Shown in pieces: positions 63,838-64,000 of a stretch of DNA of 64,000 nucleotides (the first letter of the stretch is position 1; every line of letters starts with the position of its first letter). The position numbers and the translations under genes are program-made. The stretch covers positions 79,042 through 143,041 of the forward strand of contig NZ_JAPCHV010000012.1 of NCBI RefSeq assembly GCF_026107645.2, in the 5' to 3' direction. The stretch is from Flavobacterium sp. MFBS3-15 (lineage in GTDB: Bacteria; Bacteroidota; Bacteroidia; Flavobacteriales; Flavobacteriaceae). The notes under the pieces are model-generated. The model was given only the letters and a program-made list of their open reading frames with translations. It was not told where the DNA came from and ran no database searches.

Positions 63838-64000
63838 GTAGCATTTTACAAAAGCTATTACATAAAGGTTCACAAAGAAGACCTTTAGATTTGAAAGATT
63901 AAATTACCTCTTGATGATGATGTTTAAAAGAGGGGGTCCGGGGGAGACTGATAACTTAATAAGATTGTTCATATTTTTAAATAAAAAAAGAATGAGGTGA

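Noticed and set aside
1..64000. tRNA, rRNA, riboswitch, insertion sequence or phage genes
   Set aside because: No cloverleaf-like, rRNA-like, transposase or integrase sequence was recognised in the short intergenic gaps or in the reading frames. A covariance search would be needed to exclude small RNAs.

Overview
The window comes from a member of the Bacteroidota, most likely a Flavobacterium-like Flavobacteriaceae. The evidence is SusC/SusD pairs, a hybrid two-component regulator, type IX secretion signals and a PorP/SprF protein, TAnnTTTG-type -7 promoter boxes, a fused CcoN-CcoO oxidase subunit, and dispersed intergenic repeats typical of flavobacteria. No rRNA, tRNA, phage, transposase or CRISPR array was seen.

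Layout. 1-11340 is a polysaccharide utilisation locus. It holds the 3' end of an HTCS regulator, SusC, SusD, a GH130 enzyme, an MFS sugar transporter, an unassigned exported protein and a GH13 alpha-glucosidase-like enzyme. 11370-26962 is a microaerobic block. It holds a stand-alone PEP-synthase ATP-binding domain, a FixL-like haem-PAS kinase, a response regulator fused to a CRP/FNR domain, hemN, the cbb3 oxidase genes (ccoS-NO-Q-P-G-H plus a TauE/SafE protein), the copper ATPase ccoI and an acetyl-CoA hydrolase/transferase. Six palindromes TGAY-N4-RTCA lie in front of these transcription units. Each sits exactly 35 bp (start to start) upstream of a TAnnTTTG-like -7 box, which defines a self-contained low-oxygen regulon.

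27065-34571 holds the most unusual pair: a SusC-type outer-membrane barrel with no plug domain, followed by an alpha-2-macroglobulin (with the GCxEQ thioester motif) that carries a SusC-type TonB plug domain inside it. I infer a split receptor in which the macroglobulin's plug closes the neighbouring barrel. 34775-43238 encodes a 2516-residue surface protein with 15 HYR modules and a CHU_C-type C-terminus, with its PorP/SprF partner. 43521-45956 encodes two exported proteins with type A sorting tails. 46057-51120 has a lipoprotein and a divergent sigma/FecR/TonB-receptor surface-signalling cassette.

51307-53345+ holds small housekeeping or unknown genes (YegP-like, lipoprotein, KptA, DUF2071-like). 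54152-60532 is a MarR-fadN-fadA-fadE fatty acid beta-oxidation operon, interrupted by an S23-type four-helix-bundle gene flanked by 16-bp inverted repeats. The end of the window holds repeats, a small membrane protein, fumC, a 57-residue zinc-ribbon-like protein, a degraded glycine-rich peptide gene and a GNAT acetyltransferase.

All assignments are from reading motifs and gene order. No database search was run.
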